Notes: generated by a model from the sequence alone, not told the origin. A DNA stretch of 64,000 bases from Cellvibrio sp. UBA7661 (GCA_002483365.1 DLHT01000005.1:124001-188000), one strand, 5' to 3'. Shown: positions 8,229 through 17,649, counted from the stretch's first letter. A program made the numbers and translations.

Positions 8229-9136
8229 CGCTGTTTCGTTTGAAAATAGTGAGCGATGGGAGACCAACACAGCAGAACACAGGCCCCAATAACAACGCCT
8301 GCTATTCCATTCAGCAGCGATGACGTTAGCCATCCAAGGGGTTCAGTGGCATGAGCAACCGCCTCAATTACATGATGGATGGGGACAATGTTGTGCGTCA
8401 CAATTCCACCACCCACCATAAACATGGCTGCAGTACCCAGTACTGATAAAAACCGCATCAATTTTGGTGCAGCAGCCAGCAAGACGTTACCAAAAAATTG
8501 GGCAGTGGCATTTTGTTTTTTACACAGATGCGCGCCCATATCATCCAGCTTCACAATCAACGCAACAAAACCGTATACACCGATTGTCATTATAATGGCG
8601 ATACTCACCACAACAGCGGCTTGTTTGGTGAAAGTGGCAGCGGCAACCGTCCCTAATGCAATCACAATAATTTCTGCCGAGAGAATAAAATCTGTGCGCA
8701 CAGCACCTTTGATTTTTTCTTTTTCAAACGCAACCAAATCCACCGCAGGGTTGGCGACAGCCTCAATCAACTCATGATGTTGTTTATCTTTTTCGTTGGA
8801 ATGGAGAAATTTGTGCGCGAGTTTTTCAAAGCCCTCGTAACAGAGAAATGCACCACCAACCATTAACAGTGGTGTAATCAGCCATGGAATAAATGCGCTG
8901 ATGAGCAAGGCAGCCGGAACCAATATTAATTTATTGAGCGCTGAACCTTTGGCGACCGCCCACACCACCGGCAACTCGCGTTCGGCGCGAATACCTTGCA
9001 CCTGTTGCGCATTAAGGGCGAGATCGTCTCCCAATACGCCGGCAGTTTTTTTCGCGGCTACTTTTGTCATCACCGCCACGTCATCCAACACAGTGGCGAT
9101 ATCATCGAGCAACATTAATAGACTGGAACCTGCCAT
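8225..9136 (-). CDS. DUF808 (YedI-like) inner-membrane protein
   Basis: 303 residues that match the DUF808/YedI family by overall pattern: N-terminal MAGSSLLMLLDDIATVLDD, a soluble stretch with the KTAGVLGDDLALNAQQV motif, then several membrane helices (about 65-95, 150-215 and 230-290). A conserved HKFLH...KDKQHHE segment lies between helices. The function of the family is not established. It is a single gene, convergent with the LysR gene and separated from dapB by a REP-like repeat. Confidence 0.85.
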   Translation of the reverse strand: MAGSSLLMLLDDIATVLDDVAVMTKVAAKKTAGVLGDDLALNAQQVQGIRAERELPVVWAVAKGSALNKLILVPAALLISAFIPWLITPLLMVGGAFLCYEGFEKLAHKFLHSNEKDKQHHELIEAVANPAVDLVAFEKEKIKGAVRTDFILSAEIIVIALGTVAAATFTKQAAVVVSIAIIMTIGVYGFVALIVKLDDMGAHLCKKQNATAQFFGNVLLAAAPKLMRFLSVLGTAAMFMVGGGIVTHNIVPIHHVIEAVAHATEPLGWLTSSLLNGIAGVVIGACVLLCWSPIAHYFQTKQR

Positions 9137-9151
9137 AACACACCTTGTTTG

Positions 9152-9223
9152 GTAGGTTGGGCAACAATACCCAACAGATTTACATCAACAAACATGATTG
9201 TTGGGCGTGGCTGCCCAACCTAC
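9152..9223. repeat. REP-like palindromic element, copy 1
   Basis: A perfect 12-bp inverted repeat GTAGGTTGGGCA / TGCCCAACCTAC bounds a 72-bp element that holds two smaller hairpins (TTGGG...CCCAA and TTGGGC...GCCCAA). It fills the gap between the DUF808 gene and dapB. A related element lies at 18408-18485, which supports a dispersed REP/BIME-type family. Confidence 0.7.
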
Positions 9224-9230
9224 GCGAAAA

Positions 9231-10034
9231 CTACCGCAAACCTAAAACATCCTGCATATCAAACAACCCCGGCGGTTGTTGTTTGAGCCACACGGCAGCG
9301 CGCACCGCGCCATTGGCGAAGGCTAAACGGCTGGAGGCTTTGTGGGTGATTTCTACGCGCTCTCCGTCGGCCATAAACATAACAGTGTGATCGCCCACCA
9401 CATCGCCGCCGCGCACAGTGGCAAAGCCGATGGTATCGCGCGGGCGTGGGCCAATTTGACCTTCGCGGCCATACACTGCCACTTTTTCCAAATCGCGCTC
9501 CAGTGCATTGGCGAGTACTTCGCCCATACGCATGGCAGTGCCGGAGGGTGAATCTACTTTGTGGCGATGATGCGCTTCGTAAACTTCTACATCGTATTCA
9601 TCGCCCAACACACGCGCGGCTAAATCCAACAATTTAAAACACAGGTTGACGCCGGTAGAAAAATTGGCCGACAACAGCAGCGGAATTTGCGTTTGGTACG
9701 CGAGTAAATCTGCTTTTTCTGCAGCACTAAAACCGGTGGTGCCAATCACAATCGATTTGTTGTGTGCCGCGCAGGTTTTAACATGATCGAGAGTTGCAAG
9801 CGGTGAACTGAAATCAATCAGTACATCAAACTGATCAATCACTGCCGCAATGTTATCGACCAAAGTGATACCCAATTTGCCTACACCACCTAACTCACCC
9901 GCATCAGCGCCGAGCAGTGAACTACCCGGGCGCACTGTGGCCGCGCCCAAGGTTGTTTGTGGATTTTTTTGGCAGGCCTCAATCAAGGCTTTACCCATAC
10001 GGCCTGCAGCACCGGCGATTGCGATTCGTGTCAT
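9231..10034 (-). CDS. dapB: 4-hydroxy-tetrahydrodipicolinate reductase
   Basis: Reduces HTPA with NAD(P)H in the diaminopimelate/lysine pathway. 267 residues is the normal length. The N-terminal nucleotide-binding motif GAAGRMG (8-14), the catalytic region EAHHRHKVDSPSGTA and the C-terminal RLAFANGAVRAAVWL are all present. It lies behind ribA in the same direction; a 45-bp gap may allow co-transcription. In many gammaproteobacteria the next gene is carA; here a REP-like element, the DUF808 gene, the LysR gene and the dab operon intervene. Confidence 0.97.
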   Translation of the reverse strand: MTRIAIAGAAGRMGKALIEACQKNPQTTLGAATVRPGSSLLGADAGELGGVGKLGITLVDNIAAVIDQFDVLIDFSSPLATLDHVKTCAAHNKSIVIGTTGFSAAEKADLLAYQTQIPLLLSANFSTGVNLCFKLLDLAARVLGDEYDVEVYEAHHRHKVDSPSGTAMRMGEVLANALERDLEKVAVYGREGQIGPRPRDTIGFATVRGGDVVGDHTVMFMADGERVEITHKASSRLAFANGAVRAAVWLKQQPPGLFDMQDVLGLR

Positions 10035-10079
10035 TTTTTTATCTCAACAAGAAAGGATTTGAACAGGATGATTTAAAAA

Positions 10080-10682
10080 TTATTCATCATCTTCTGTATT
10101 AAATAAGTGCCCAAGCTTACCTTTTTTGGTTTCCAGGTATTTGGCGTTGTGTGGGTTGCGGCCGGTTTGGTGAGGCAAACGCTCAACAACGTTCACGCCC
10201 ATATCCTGCAGGGCTTTTACTTTGCGCGGATTATTGGTCAGCAGTTTTAGCGATTTGATTTTCAGGTGCTCAATCATGGGTTTGAGAATGGAGTAATCGC
10301 GCATGTCTGCACCAAACCCCAATTGCTCATTGGCTTCTACTGTGTCAGCGCCTTGATCTTGCAAATGATAGGCTTTGATTTTATTGAGCAGACCAATGCC
10401 GCGCCCTTCCTGACGCAAATAAAAAATCACACCGCGTCCGACTAAGGCAATTTTATGCATCGCTGCTTGTAATTGCGGGCCGCAATCACAGCGCAAACTA
10501 AATAGCGCATCGCCGGTCAAGCATTCAGAGTGCACGCGCGCCAGCACTGGCTCATCGCCAGTGACATCGCCCATGGTGAGCACCACATGTTCTTTTTCAT
10601 TTTCAGCATCGCAAAAACCGTGCATGACAAAAATGCCCCAAGGCGTAGGCAACTTGGAAGATTCTACAAAACGAACGGTCAC
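10080..10682 (-). CDS. ribA: GTP cyclohydrolase II
   Basis: First committed enzyme of riboflavin synthesis, opening GTP to 2,5-diamino-6-ribosylamino-pyrimidinone phosphate. 200 residues with the zinc ligands in place (C54, C65, C67 in SECLTGDALFSLRCDCG), the catalytic YLRQEGRGIGL and the C-terminal LLTNNPRKV. It overlaps pgpA by 4 bp. Since the RibA-like half of the RibBA protein at 13308 lacks these cysteines, this gene probably supplies the activity. Confidence 0.96.
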   Translation of the reverse strand: MTVRFVESSKLPTPWGIFVMHGFCDAENEKEHVVLTMGDVTGDEPVLARVHSECLTGDALFSLRCDCGPQLQAAMHKIALVGRGVIFYLRQEGRGIGLLNKIKAYHLQDQGADTVEANEQLGFGADMRDYSILKPMIEHLKIKSLKLLTNNPRKVKALQDMGVNVVERLPHQTGRNPHNAKYLETKKGKLGHLFNTEDDE

Positions 10683-11167
10683 AGGAACCTCACAGAAAAC
10701 GCAATCAGTTGCAGCACTATTAGTGCGTAAACTCCGGCTAGCGCATCATCAATCATGATGCCAAAGCCACCGTGAACTTTTTTGTCCAGCCAACTAATTG
10801 GCCAGGGTTTTACAATATCGAACACACGAAACAAAACAAAACCAATTACGATCCACATCCATCCTGCTGGTGCCATAAACATGGTAATCCAGAAACCGAC
10901 AAATTCATCCCATACAATTCCGCCATGGTCATGCACCCCCAGAGTTTTGGATGAACGGTCACACCAAAATACGCCCAACGCAAAAGTCACCAGTAACCAC
11001 AGCACGTACAGTGGCCATGTCAGGTCTTGAAGCAACAACATAAATAATGGAATAGCGGCGAGTGTACCGAACGTGCCGGGCGCTTTAGGCGCAAGCCCGC
11101 TACCAAAACCAAATGCAAACACATGGTAAGGATTGGCAAATACTTGTTTGAGGCTGGGTGTTTTCAT
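10679..11167 (-). CDS. pgpA: Phosphatidylglycerophosphatase A
   Basis: Inner-membrane phosphatase converting phosphatidylglycerophosphate to phosphatidylglycerol. 162 residues. GFGSGLAPKAPGTFGT near the N-terminus, GIVWDEFVGFWITM in the middle and a C-terminal hydrophobic segment match the family. It lies between thiL and ribA, the usual thiL-pgpA order. Confidence 0.95.
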   Translation of the reverse strand: MKTPSLKQVFANPYHVFAFGFGSGLAPKAPGTFGTLAAIPLFMLLLQDLTWPLYVLWLLVTFALGVFWCDRSSKTLGVHDHGGIVWDEFVGFWITMFMAPAGWMWIVIGFVLFRVFDIVKPWPISWLDKKVHGGFGIMIDDALAGVYALIVLQLIAFSVRFL

Positions 11168-11195
11168 TGTTTAACACGCATCATCGGCAGCAGCA

Positions 11196-12167
11196 TCAGA
11201 AATGTTGGTAGCCGGTTTTGGTTATTGCAAATGGCTGGCCTTCATATTCACAAATCACTTTGTTGCCAGCGACCATCTCACCAATAACAGTTGCATTCAG
11301 TTTGCCTTGAGCAATTAACATGGCAATGTCGGCCATTTTTTCAGGTGATACGGTAAAGCAAAGCTCGTAATCATCACCGCCACTGAGTGCCCACTCCAAT
11401 GCTTTGGGTACGTCATCCAGCGATTGCAATGCAGGGGACAAAGGCACATTTTCTACATCAATCACCGCACCCAGATCACTGGCATCGCAAACATGTTGCA
11501 AGTCAGCGACCAATCCATCGGAAATATCCAGTGCGCTGCTGGCAATTGTGCAAATCAACGCTGACTCAACCAAACGTGGTGTAGGGCGATAAAAACGTTG
11601 CAACAAATAATCCGTATGTTCATCGGCAAAGATGTGCGTCTTTTGGATTGCAGCCAATGCAGCTGCACCATCGCCAAGAGTGTTGGTTACTAAAATAAAA
11701 TCGCCAACATTAGCACCATCGCGTCGCAGCGCAGCGCCCGGCGTGGTCGCGCCCATCACCTGAATCGTAATACTGAGAGAACCTGAGGTTGTATCGCCGC
11801 CCACCAACGCAATGTTGTATTTGCGCGCGCATGCAAATAATCCACGGCTAAAACTGCGCAGCCATTCTTCATTGGCGTGCGGTAACGTCAGCGCCAGCGT
11901 AAACCAAAGTGGCTCAGCGCCCATTGCCGCAAGATCACTTAAATTAGTCCGCAGTGCGCGCTCAGCAATTAACTCCGGATCTGCATCTGCGGGAAAATGC
12001 ACGCCTGCAACCAAAGTATCCACTGATACTGCCAATTGCTTACCCGCAGGAATTTGCAACAAGGCACAGTCATCGCCAATTCCCAGCAATACACCTGCGG
12101 CAGGCTGCTCGGCTTGCTCGCGCTGGAAAAATTGTCGGATAAGCTGGAATTCGCCGGGCACAATCAA
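11196..12167 (-). CDS. thiL: Thiamine-monophosphate kinase
   Basis: Phosphorylates thiamine monophosphate to the diphosphate cofactor. 323 residues with GIGDDCALL, the substrate-binding SVDTLVAGVHFP, ALVGGDTTSG and DISDGLVADL, all typical of the PurM/ThiL fold. The start is uncertain: there is no ATG, and the reading begins at TTG 12167 or GTG 12161 without a clear Shine-Dalgarno. It follows nusB as in other proteobacteria. Confidence 0.95.
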   Translation of the reverse strand: MIVPGEFQLIRQFFQREQAEQPAAGVLLGIGDDCALLQIPAGKQLAVSVDTLVAGVHFPADADPELIAERALRTNLSDLAAMGAEPLWFTLALTLPHANEEWLRSFSRGLFACARKYNIALVGGDTTSGSLSITIQVMGATTPGAALRRDGANVGDFILVTNTLGDGAAALAAIQKTHIFADEHTDYLLQRFYRPTPRLVESALICTIASSALDISDGLVADLQHVCDASDLGAVIDVENVPLSPALQSLDDVPKALEWALSGGDDYELCFTVSPEKMADIAMLIAQGKLNATVIGEMVAGNKVICEYEGQPFAITKTGYQHF

Positions 12168-12209
12168 AAGTAATGTTTAGTAGATATAGAGATGATGGAA
12201 CGCCGCCAA

Positions 12210-12695
12210 TTAACGGCTGCGTTCCGCTTTAACTTCAATCTCGCGCAGTACCAGTGCAGTCTTATCGAGCACACCGTTGATAAATTTGTGACTGTCTTCA
12301 GCACCAAATTTTTTCGCCAGAGATACGGCCTCATTGATGACCACTTTGTATGGCACGTCAATGCGGAACTTCAATTCATAAGTGGCCATACGCAGCAGCG
12401 CACGGGTGATGGGATCCAGCTCGTCCAGTGAGCGATCAACAAGATAAGGCGAAAACAGCGCTTCAAGATCGCTTAAATGTTCAGGCACAGCGTGCAAAAT
12501 TTCATGGAAATATTCCACGTCTACTTTGCTCATATCATTGTCAGTGCGAAATTCCGCTTCGATCGCATTAATACTGGAACCTGCCATTTGCCATTGGTAA
12601 AGCGCCTGCATTGCATAATGGCGAGCCATACGGCGGATGGCGGCGGTGTGCCCCTTTTGCGCAGAAGCTCCGGCTTGACCTGAAGAAGTAGTCAT
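12210..12695 (-). CDS. nusB: Transcription antitermination protein NusB
   Basis: RNA-binding factor that with NusE recognises boxA in rRNA leaders and promotes antitermination. 161 residues from ATG 12695 (a TTG two codons upstream is less likely). All-helical, with RRMARHYAMQALYQWQ near the N-terminus and the conserved LRMATYEL...PYKVVINEAVSLAKKFG block. The N-terminal 15 residues (Ser/Gln/Ala-rich) are a small extension. Located ribH-nusB-thiL. Confidence 0.96.
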   Translation of the reverse strand: MTTSSGQAGASAQKGHTAAIRRMARHYAMQALYQWQMAGSSINAIEAEFRTDNDMSKVDVEYFHEILHAVPEHLSDLEALFSPYLVDRSLDELDPITRALLRMATYELKFRIDVPYKVVINEAVSLAKKFGAEDSHKFINGVLDKTALVLREIEVKAERSR

Positions 12696-12777
12696 GAACA
12701 ATTACCTGATAAAGAACTTGAATGCCCGCGTGCACGGGCATGACATAAAAATAACAACTGAAATTCAGTTTTTAAAA

Positions 12778-13248
12778 CTAGATTTTGCCGAAGAGCGAAA
12801 CCATTTCCAGCGCGGTTGATGCAGCTTCCACACCTTTGTTGCCCGCTTTGGTGCCAGAGCGTTCGATGGCTTGCTCGATGGAATCCACTGTCAATACACC
12901 AAAGGTTACCGGCACACCGTATTGCAAAGACACTTGCGCCAAACCTTTGGTGCATTCGCCTGCAACGTAATCAAAATGCGGAGTGCCTCCACGGATCACA
13001 GCACCCAATGCGATGATTGCATCGAATTCTTTTTTTGCTGCGATTTTTTGTGCCGTCAATGGAAACTCAAACGCACCTGGTGCGTAATAGATGGTGATGT
13101 TTTCATCTTTAATGCCATGACGACGCAAAGTGTCCAATGCACCGTCTTTTAAACTTTCTACTACAAAGCTGTTCCAACGGCTGACGATCAACGCATACTT
13201 ACCGGCAGATGCAGAAAAATCACCTTCAATCACTTTGATATTGCTCAT
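12778..13248 (-). CDS. ribH: 6,7-dimethyl-8-ribityllumazine synthase
   Basis: Condenses the pyrimidinedione intermediate with 3,4-dihydroxy-2-butanone 4-phosphate; forms icosahedral or pentameric shells. 156 residues, with SRWNSFVVESL, PGAFEFPL, ALGAVIRGGTPHFDYV and FGVLTVDSIEQAIERSG characteristic of the family. It sits between ribBA and nusB. Confidence 0.97.
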   Translation of the reverse strand: MSNIKVIEGDFSASAGKYALIVSRWNSFVVESLKDGALDTLRRHGIKDENITIYYAPGAFEFPLTAQKIAAKKEFDAIIALGAVIRGGTPHFDYVAGECTKGLAQVSLQYGVPVTFGVLTVDSIEQAIERSGTKAGNKGVEAASTALEMVSLFGKI

Positions 13249-13307
13249 AATATTTTCTCAAAAATAATCAAACATCTTGTTCAACAATGCGGAGGGGCGA
13301 TAGCAAA

Positions 13308-14423
13308 TCAATCACCTTCCGGACAAATATATTCCACCACTTCCAAATCAAAACCCGAGAGGGCTGAATAACGCATCGGGGCGGACATCACTCGCATTTT
13401 GCGCACACCCAGATCGCGCAAAATCTGCGAGCCGGTGCCGACTTGTTTGTAGAGCACTTCGGAACTGCGGCGCATTTGCTTACCTGATATCAGCCAATCG
13501 ATGCTGTCTTCCACTTCTGCGGTGGATTCATCGTGACAAATCAGCAGTACAACACCTTTGCCCTCTTCACTGACTTTGCGCAGTGCATCCTGATAGGTCC
13601 AGCTTTTACCACCAGCAACCGAGGTGCGCTTGAGGCTCAGCACATCGCGGGCGATATCCATCACGTGCACCCGCACCAGCGTTGGCTCGGCGTTAATCTC
13701 ACCTTTGGTCATTACAAAGTGCAGGTCGTCGCGCGCCAGATCGCGGTAGGTATGTAAATCAAAATCGCCGTAAATCGTCTCAACCTTGCGAGTATTGATA
13801 CAGGCAACGGTCTGTTCTTTGGTGGCGCGATAGTGAATAAGGTCGGCAATGGTACCGATTTTCAGCCCATGCTGCTCAGCAAATTGCTCAAGATCAGGCC
13901 GGCGCGCCATAGTGCCATCGGGGTTCATCACCTCAACAATGACCGCTGCCGGCTCAAAACCGGCCAAACGCGCCAAATCACAACCGGCTTCTGTGTGACC
14001 TGCACGGCTCATCACGCCGCCGGGCTGCGCCATGAGCGGGAATATATGGCCGGGCTGGACAATATCGCTCGGCTTGGCATTGGCCCTTACTGCCGCACGC
14101 ACAGTGAGCGCGCGATCCGCTGCAGAAATCCCCGTACTGACCCCTGCAGCCGCTTCAATGGAGAGCGTGAAATTGGTGGTGTGCTGGGATTTGTTGTCGC
14201 TCACCATCAGTGGTAAATCCAGCTGTTTGCAGCGCTCAGGAGTGAGCGTGAGGCAGATCAGGCCGCGCGCATAGGTCGCCATAAAGTTGATATCTTCTGG
14301 GCGCACCTGCTCGGCAACCATAATCAGATCGCCTTCATTCTCGCGGTCTTCGTCATCCATCAGGATAACCATCTTGCCGTGGCGCAGGTCTTCGATCAGT
14401 TCTTCAATGGTATTAAGTTGCAT
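13308..14423 (-). CDS. ribBA: RibBA: DHBP synthase fused to a degenerate GTP cyclohydrolase II-like domain
   Basis: 371 residues. The N-terminal 200 residues are 3,4-dihydroxy-2-butanone-4-phosphate synthase, with DDEDRENEGDL, the ribulose-phosphate site around TTNFTLSIEAA and HTEAGCDLARLAG; this makes the four-carbon riboflavin precursor. The C-terminal part aligns with RibA (RVHVMDIARDVLSL) but lacks all three zinc-binding cysteines present in the separate RibA at 10080. The second half is therefore predicted to be inactive as a cyclohydrolase, a state known in many proteobacteria. Confidence 0.93.
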   Translation of the reverse strand: MQLNTIEELIEDLRHGKMVILMDDEDRENEGDLIMVAEQVRPEDINFMATYARGLICLTLTPERCKQLDLPLMVSDNKSQHTTNFTLSIEAAAGVSTGISAADRALTVRAAVRANAKPSDIVQPGHIFPLMAQPGGVMSRAGHTEAGCDLARLAGFEPAAVIVEVMNPDGTMARRPDLEQFAEQHGLKIGTIADLIHYRATKEQTVACINTRKVETIYGDFDLHTYRDLARDDLHFVMTKGEINAEPTLVRVHVMDIARDVLSLKRTSVAGGKSWTYQDALRKVSEEGKGVVLLICHDESTAEVEDSIDWLISGKQMRRSSEVLYKQVGTGSQILRDLGVRKMRVMSAPMRYSALSGFDLEVVEYICPEGD

Positions 14424-14443
14424 AGGAAATCCCGAATTGCCAA

Positions 14444-15100
14444 TTACATAAATCCATTCTTCGCCAAAAACTCCAGGGTGATGCCCTGCCCTTCGCCCTC
14501 TGCCGCTTTGTCACCAAGCATCAAACGCTCCAGATAACGGGCAAGCACATCGACTTCCAGATTGAGTTGGGTACCGGTTTTGTAGCCATCCATAATTGTC
14601 CATTGCAAAGTATGGGGGACGATATTCAACTCAAACTCGGCTCCATCCACTTTGTTAACCGTAAGACTAGTACCATCCACGGTGATTGACCCTTTATGGG
14701 CAATATATTTTGCCAATGATTTGGGCGCACGAATGCGGAAACGCTCCGAGCGGGCATCGGGGTGACGGCTCACCACCTCACCAACGCCATCCACATGGCC
14801 GCTGACAATGTGGCCGCCCAGGCGCGTTTGTGGAGTCAGCGCCTTCTCAAGGTTGACGCGCTGACCGACTTTCCAACCGGGCAAGGTGGTATTGTCCAGC
14901 GTTTCGCGCGAGACATCTGCCCAGTAACCATCACCCGGCAATTCAACCACAGTCAGACACACGCCGTTGGTGGCGATGGAATCCCCCAGGCGCACGTCAC
15001 CCAAATCCAGATTGTTGGTTTTGATGCGCAAGCGCAGGTCGCCATTTTTGGGCTGCAGGGCGACAACCTCGCCAATCGCTTCAATAATCCCGGTAAACAT
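14444..15100 (-). CDS. ribE: Riboflavin synthase, alpha subunit
   Basis: Dismutates two lumazines into riboflavin. 218 residues made of two homologous lumazine-binding halves: MFTGIIEAIGEV...VCLTV and GHIVSGHVDGVGEV...GTSLTVNKV. It lies 20 bp upstream of ribBA. Called ribC in E. coli nomenclature. Confidence 0.96.
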   Translation of the reverse strand: MFTGIIEAIGEVVALQPKNGDLRLRIKTNNLDLGDVRLGDSIATNGVCLTVVELPGDGYWADVSRETLDNTTLPGWKVGQRVNLEKALTPQTRLGGHIVSGHVDGVGEVVSRHPDARSERFRIRAPKSLAKYIAHKGSITVDGTSLTVNKVDGAEFELNIVPHTLQWTIMDGYKTGTQLNLEVDVLARYLERLMLGDKAAEGEGQGITLEFLAKNGFM

Positions 15101-15202
15101 AATCTGCCTCGGCTCTGTGCGAGTAGTTAAACCACGTTGCTGTCTATAACAGGTTGCTTATATAGATAGTGCTGTAGAAAAAGTGGTGGAACGATAAGGG
15201 TG

Positions 15203-15778
15203 TTAAACGATGATGCTGTTGGGCTTGCCTGTCACGACAACAGGAATGCGCAAATCAATCACTTTGGTTTTGGCCAAGTGATCGTGGATACAGCGCTTGT
15301 CCGCGCGGAAAATAAATACGATATCCGCCAGACGCAGCAGCAAACCAATCACCGGCACCATGCCCATCAACCATTGCGATACATAACGCTGCAAGATCAA
15401 CATCAGAAATGGGGGTTTCTGATTATCCATAGTCACAATCGCAATACCCAGAATTCGCTTGCCGATGGTTTGGCCAAATTGATGGAGTAAAAAACCGTGC
15501 AACAGGAAAAAAGTAATAATCGGGGAAAACGCGAGCAAACGCTTGCTGGAGTCCGGCAGGTTTTGCAGCTTTTGGATCATCTCGGCTTGTGCCGCTTCCA
15601 TATCGTTTGATTGGGAAGGCTCAAGACCAAGGTATTGTAATAAAAACACCAGAGCGACCATCATCAATACGGTATCAATCACAAACGCGCCAAAGCGCTT
15701 CCCGTAAGAGGCGGTGTTATCCATAGCCGGTTGATGGGAGCGGAATTCAGGCTGGGAATCAGGGGTTTGATCGTTCAC
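15203..15778 (-). CDS. RDD-family membrane protein
   Basis: About 191 residues with several hydrophobic helices and the RDD-type start of the membrane domain (YGKRFGAFVIDTVLMM). Function unknown; relatives are proposed transporters. I chose GTG 15778 because AAGG lies 7 bases before it; reading from an upstream in-frame codon would overlap ribD by 47 bp. It sits between ribD and ribE, an unusual passenger in the riboflavin block, and is probably co-transcribed. Confidence 0.8.
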   Translation of the reverse strand: MNDQTPDSQPEFRSHQPAMDNTASYGKRFGAFVIDTVLMMVALVFLLQYLGLEPSQSNDMEAAQAEMIQKLQNLPDSSKRLLAFSPIITFFLLHGFLLHQFGQTIGKRILGIAIVTMDNQKPPFLMLILQRYVSQWLMGMVPVIGLLLRLADIVFIFRADKRCIHDHLAKTKVIDLRIPVVVTGKPNSIIV

Positions 15779-15794
15779 AAATTTACCTTCACGA

Positions 15795-16919
15795 CTAGTA
15801 TTCAGTATCCGGCACGGCGGTGATGCGCCAATCGCGGCCAACGGCGCGGATATCGTTGATCTTTAACGCAAGCGATGCCGACATAGTTTCTAACGGCAAA
15901 CCAAACAAAGGACGCGCATGGCTGCCGAGCAGTTTGGGAACCATGTAGATAATAATTTCATCCAGCAGGCCGCGGCGTAAAAAACTGCCTGCGAGCGTCG
16001 CACCGGCCTCCACCAACACTTCATTGCATTGGCGCTGGGCGAGTTCGCGCAACAGCGCTTGCAAGTCGATGCGGCCATCTTTAGCGGGCAACGCAATCAG
16101 CTCGACAAAATCTGGCCAGCCACTCAGCTGCGCTGCATCCACTTGCCCGTTATGCACCAGCAATATCGGGGTGGATTGTTTAAACATCAAGGCATTGCGC
16201 GGTGTGCGCAACTGTGAATCCAGAATTACCCGCAGCGGTTGTTTGGCCGCTGCGGCTTCCGCATTGGGCAAACCCAATTCATCAACCCGCACAGTGAGTG
16301 AGGCATTGTCCTGAAGAATGGAATCTACGCCGGAAATAATTGCACACGAACGGGCGCGCAGACGCTGCACATCGGCACGTGCTTTGGGGCCAGTAATCCA
16401 CTTGCTTTCGCCCGACTCCATCGCCGTACGGCCATCGATACTCATCGCCATTTTGCAGCGCACATAGGGCAGCTTGCGCTCCATGCGGCGGATAAAACCC
16501 GGGTTTAATGCGCGCGCATCGTTTTCCAGTACCGGGCCATCAACCACAATGCCCGCCGTGCGCAAAATTTCGATACCACGGCCAGACACCAGCGGATTGG
16601 GATCTTCCATCGCATACACCACGCGGCTCACACCAGCATCCACCAAAGCCTGCGAACAAGGGCCCGTACGACCGTGATGACTGCAAGGCTCAAGGCTCAC
16701 ATACGCCGTCGCACCGCGTGCGTTATCACCTGCTGCCAGCAGCGCATTCGCTTCAGCGTGAGGTTCACCTGCGCGCTCATGCCAGCCTTCTGCAATCACC
16801 TGCCCGTCTTTTACCAGCACACAGCCCACACGCGGATTGGGCATGGTGGTGTAAAGGCCGCGTTCCGCAAGACGGAAAGCGCGCGCCATAAAATCAACAT
16901 CAGCTGCAGTAATAGCCAT
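15795..16919 (-). CDS. ribD: Bifunctional diaminohydroxyphosphoribosylaminopyrimidine deaminase/reductase
   Basis: Carries out the second and third steps of the riboflavin pathway. 374 residues. The N-terminal deaminase has the zinc motif HAEANAL and PCSHHGRTGPC; the C-terminal reductase begins around KLPYVRCKMAMSIDG, with SGVDSIL and EAGATLAGSFL. No Shine-Dalgarno is obvious before ATG 16919. nrdR lies immediately upstream. Confidence 0.97.
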   Translation of the reverse strand: MAITAADVDFMARAFRLAERGLYTTMPNPRVGCVLVKDGQVIAEGWHERAGEPHAEANALLAAGDNARGATAYVSLEPCSHHGRTGPCSQALVDAGVSRVVYAMEDPNPLVSGRGIEILRTAGIVVDGPVLENDARALNPGFIRRMERKLPYVRCKMAMSIDGRTAMESGESKWITGPKARADVQRLRARSCAIISGVDSILQDNASLTVRVDELGLPNAEAAAAKQPLRVILDSQLRTPRNALMFKQSTPILLVHNGQVDAAQLSGWPDFVELIALPAKDGRIDLQALLRELAQRQCNEVLVEAGATLAGSFLRRGLLDEIIIYMVPKLLGSHARPLFGLPLETMSASLALKINDIRAVGRDWRITAVPDTEY

Positions 16920-16966
16920 TGGGGGAAAATCGTTGGTTAAAAGAAAGCGGCGTTTTGCACCGCAGG

Positions 16967-17443
16967 TTATTGCTTGGTCTGCTCTGTTTCAGGCTGCTGC
17001 TCAAGGCGATCAATTTCCTGGCGAAATTCGTTTAAATCCTTAAAGCGGCGATACACAGATGCGAAACGCACATAAGCAACTTCATCAAGTTTTTGCAGCT
17101 GCTCCATCACTTTCTCACCCACCAACAACGCTTTCACTTCACGCTCGCCAGTGGCTTGTAAAAAGTGCTTGATATGGTTGATAGCAGACTCAATCGCCTC
17201 GATGCTAACCGGGCGTTTTTCCAGTGCGCGCAGCAAACCGGCGCGGAGTTTGTTTTCATCAAAAGGTTCGCGAGTGCCGTTCTGTTTGATGATGCGCGGC
17301 ATCACCAGTTCAGCCACTTCAAACGTGGTGAAACGTTCATGGCAGGATAAACACTCGCGGCGACGGCGAACCTGATCGCCCTCTGCCACCAAACGAGAAT
17401 CGATAACTTTGGTATCTTCCGCGCTACAAAACGGACAATGCAT
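16967..17443 (-). CDS. nrdR: Transcriptional repressor NrdR
   Basis: ATP-cone regulator of ribonucleotide reductase genes. 158 residues. An N-terminal zinc ribbon (CPFC at 3-6, CLSC at about 31-34) is followed by the ATP-cone (MPRIIKQNGTREPFDENKL). The C-terminal tail is Glu/Gln-rich. It heads the nrdR-ribD block. A gene-free 206 bp separates it from a divergent small gene. Confidence 0.97.
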   Translation of the reverse strand: MHCPFCSAEDTKVIDSRLVAEGDQVRRRRECLSCHERFTTFEVAELVMPRIIKQNGTREPFDENKLRAGLLRALEKRPVSIEAIESAINHIKHFLQATGEREVKALLVGEKVMEQLQKLDEVAYVRFASVYRRFKDLNEFRQEIDRLEQQPETEQTKQ

Positions 17444-17649
17444 GATCAGCAGCCCCAGCGATGGTTAAAGTGGGCGCATACTAGCACAAAATGCGGGGTT
17501 TTCGTCCTCTGAGCCAATGGCTTTCGCGTGGGTGCTCGCCCGGATATTCGCTAATAGATTCCCCCTCTCTCTTGACTCTTCCCTTGAAAAAATACGGCCA
17601 TTCCCAATATGCATATCGCAAGGACACTACCATCAGGAACAACAGCAAC

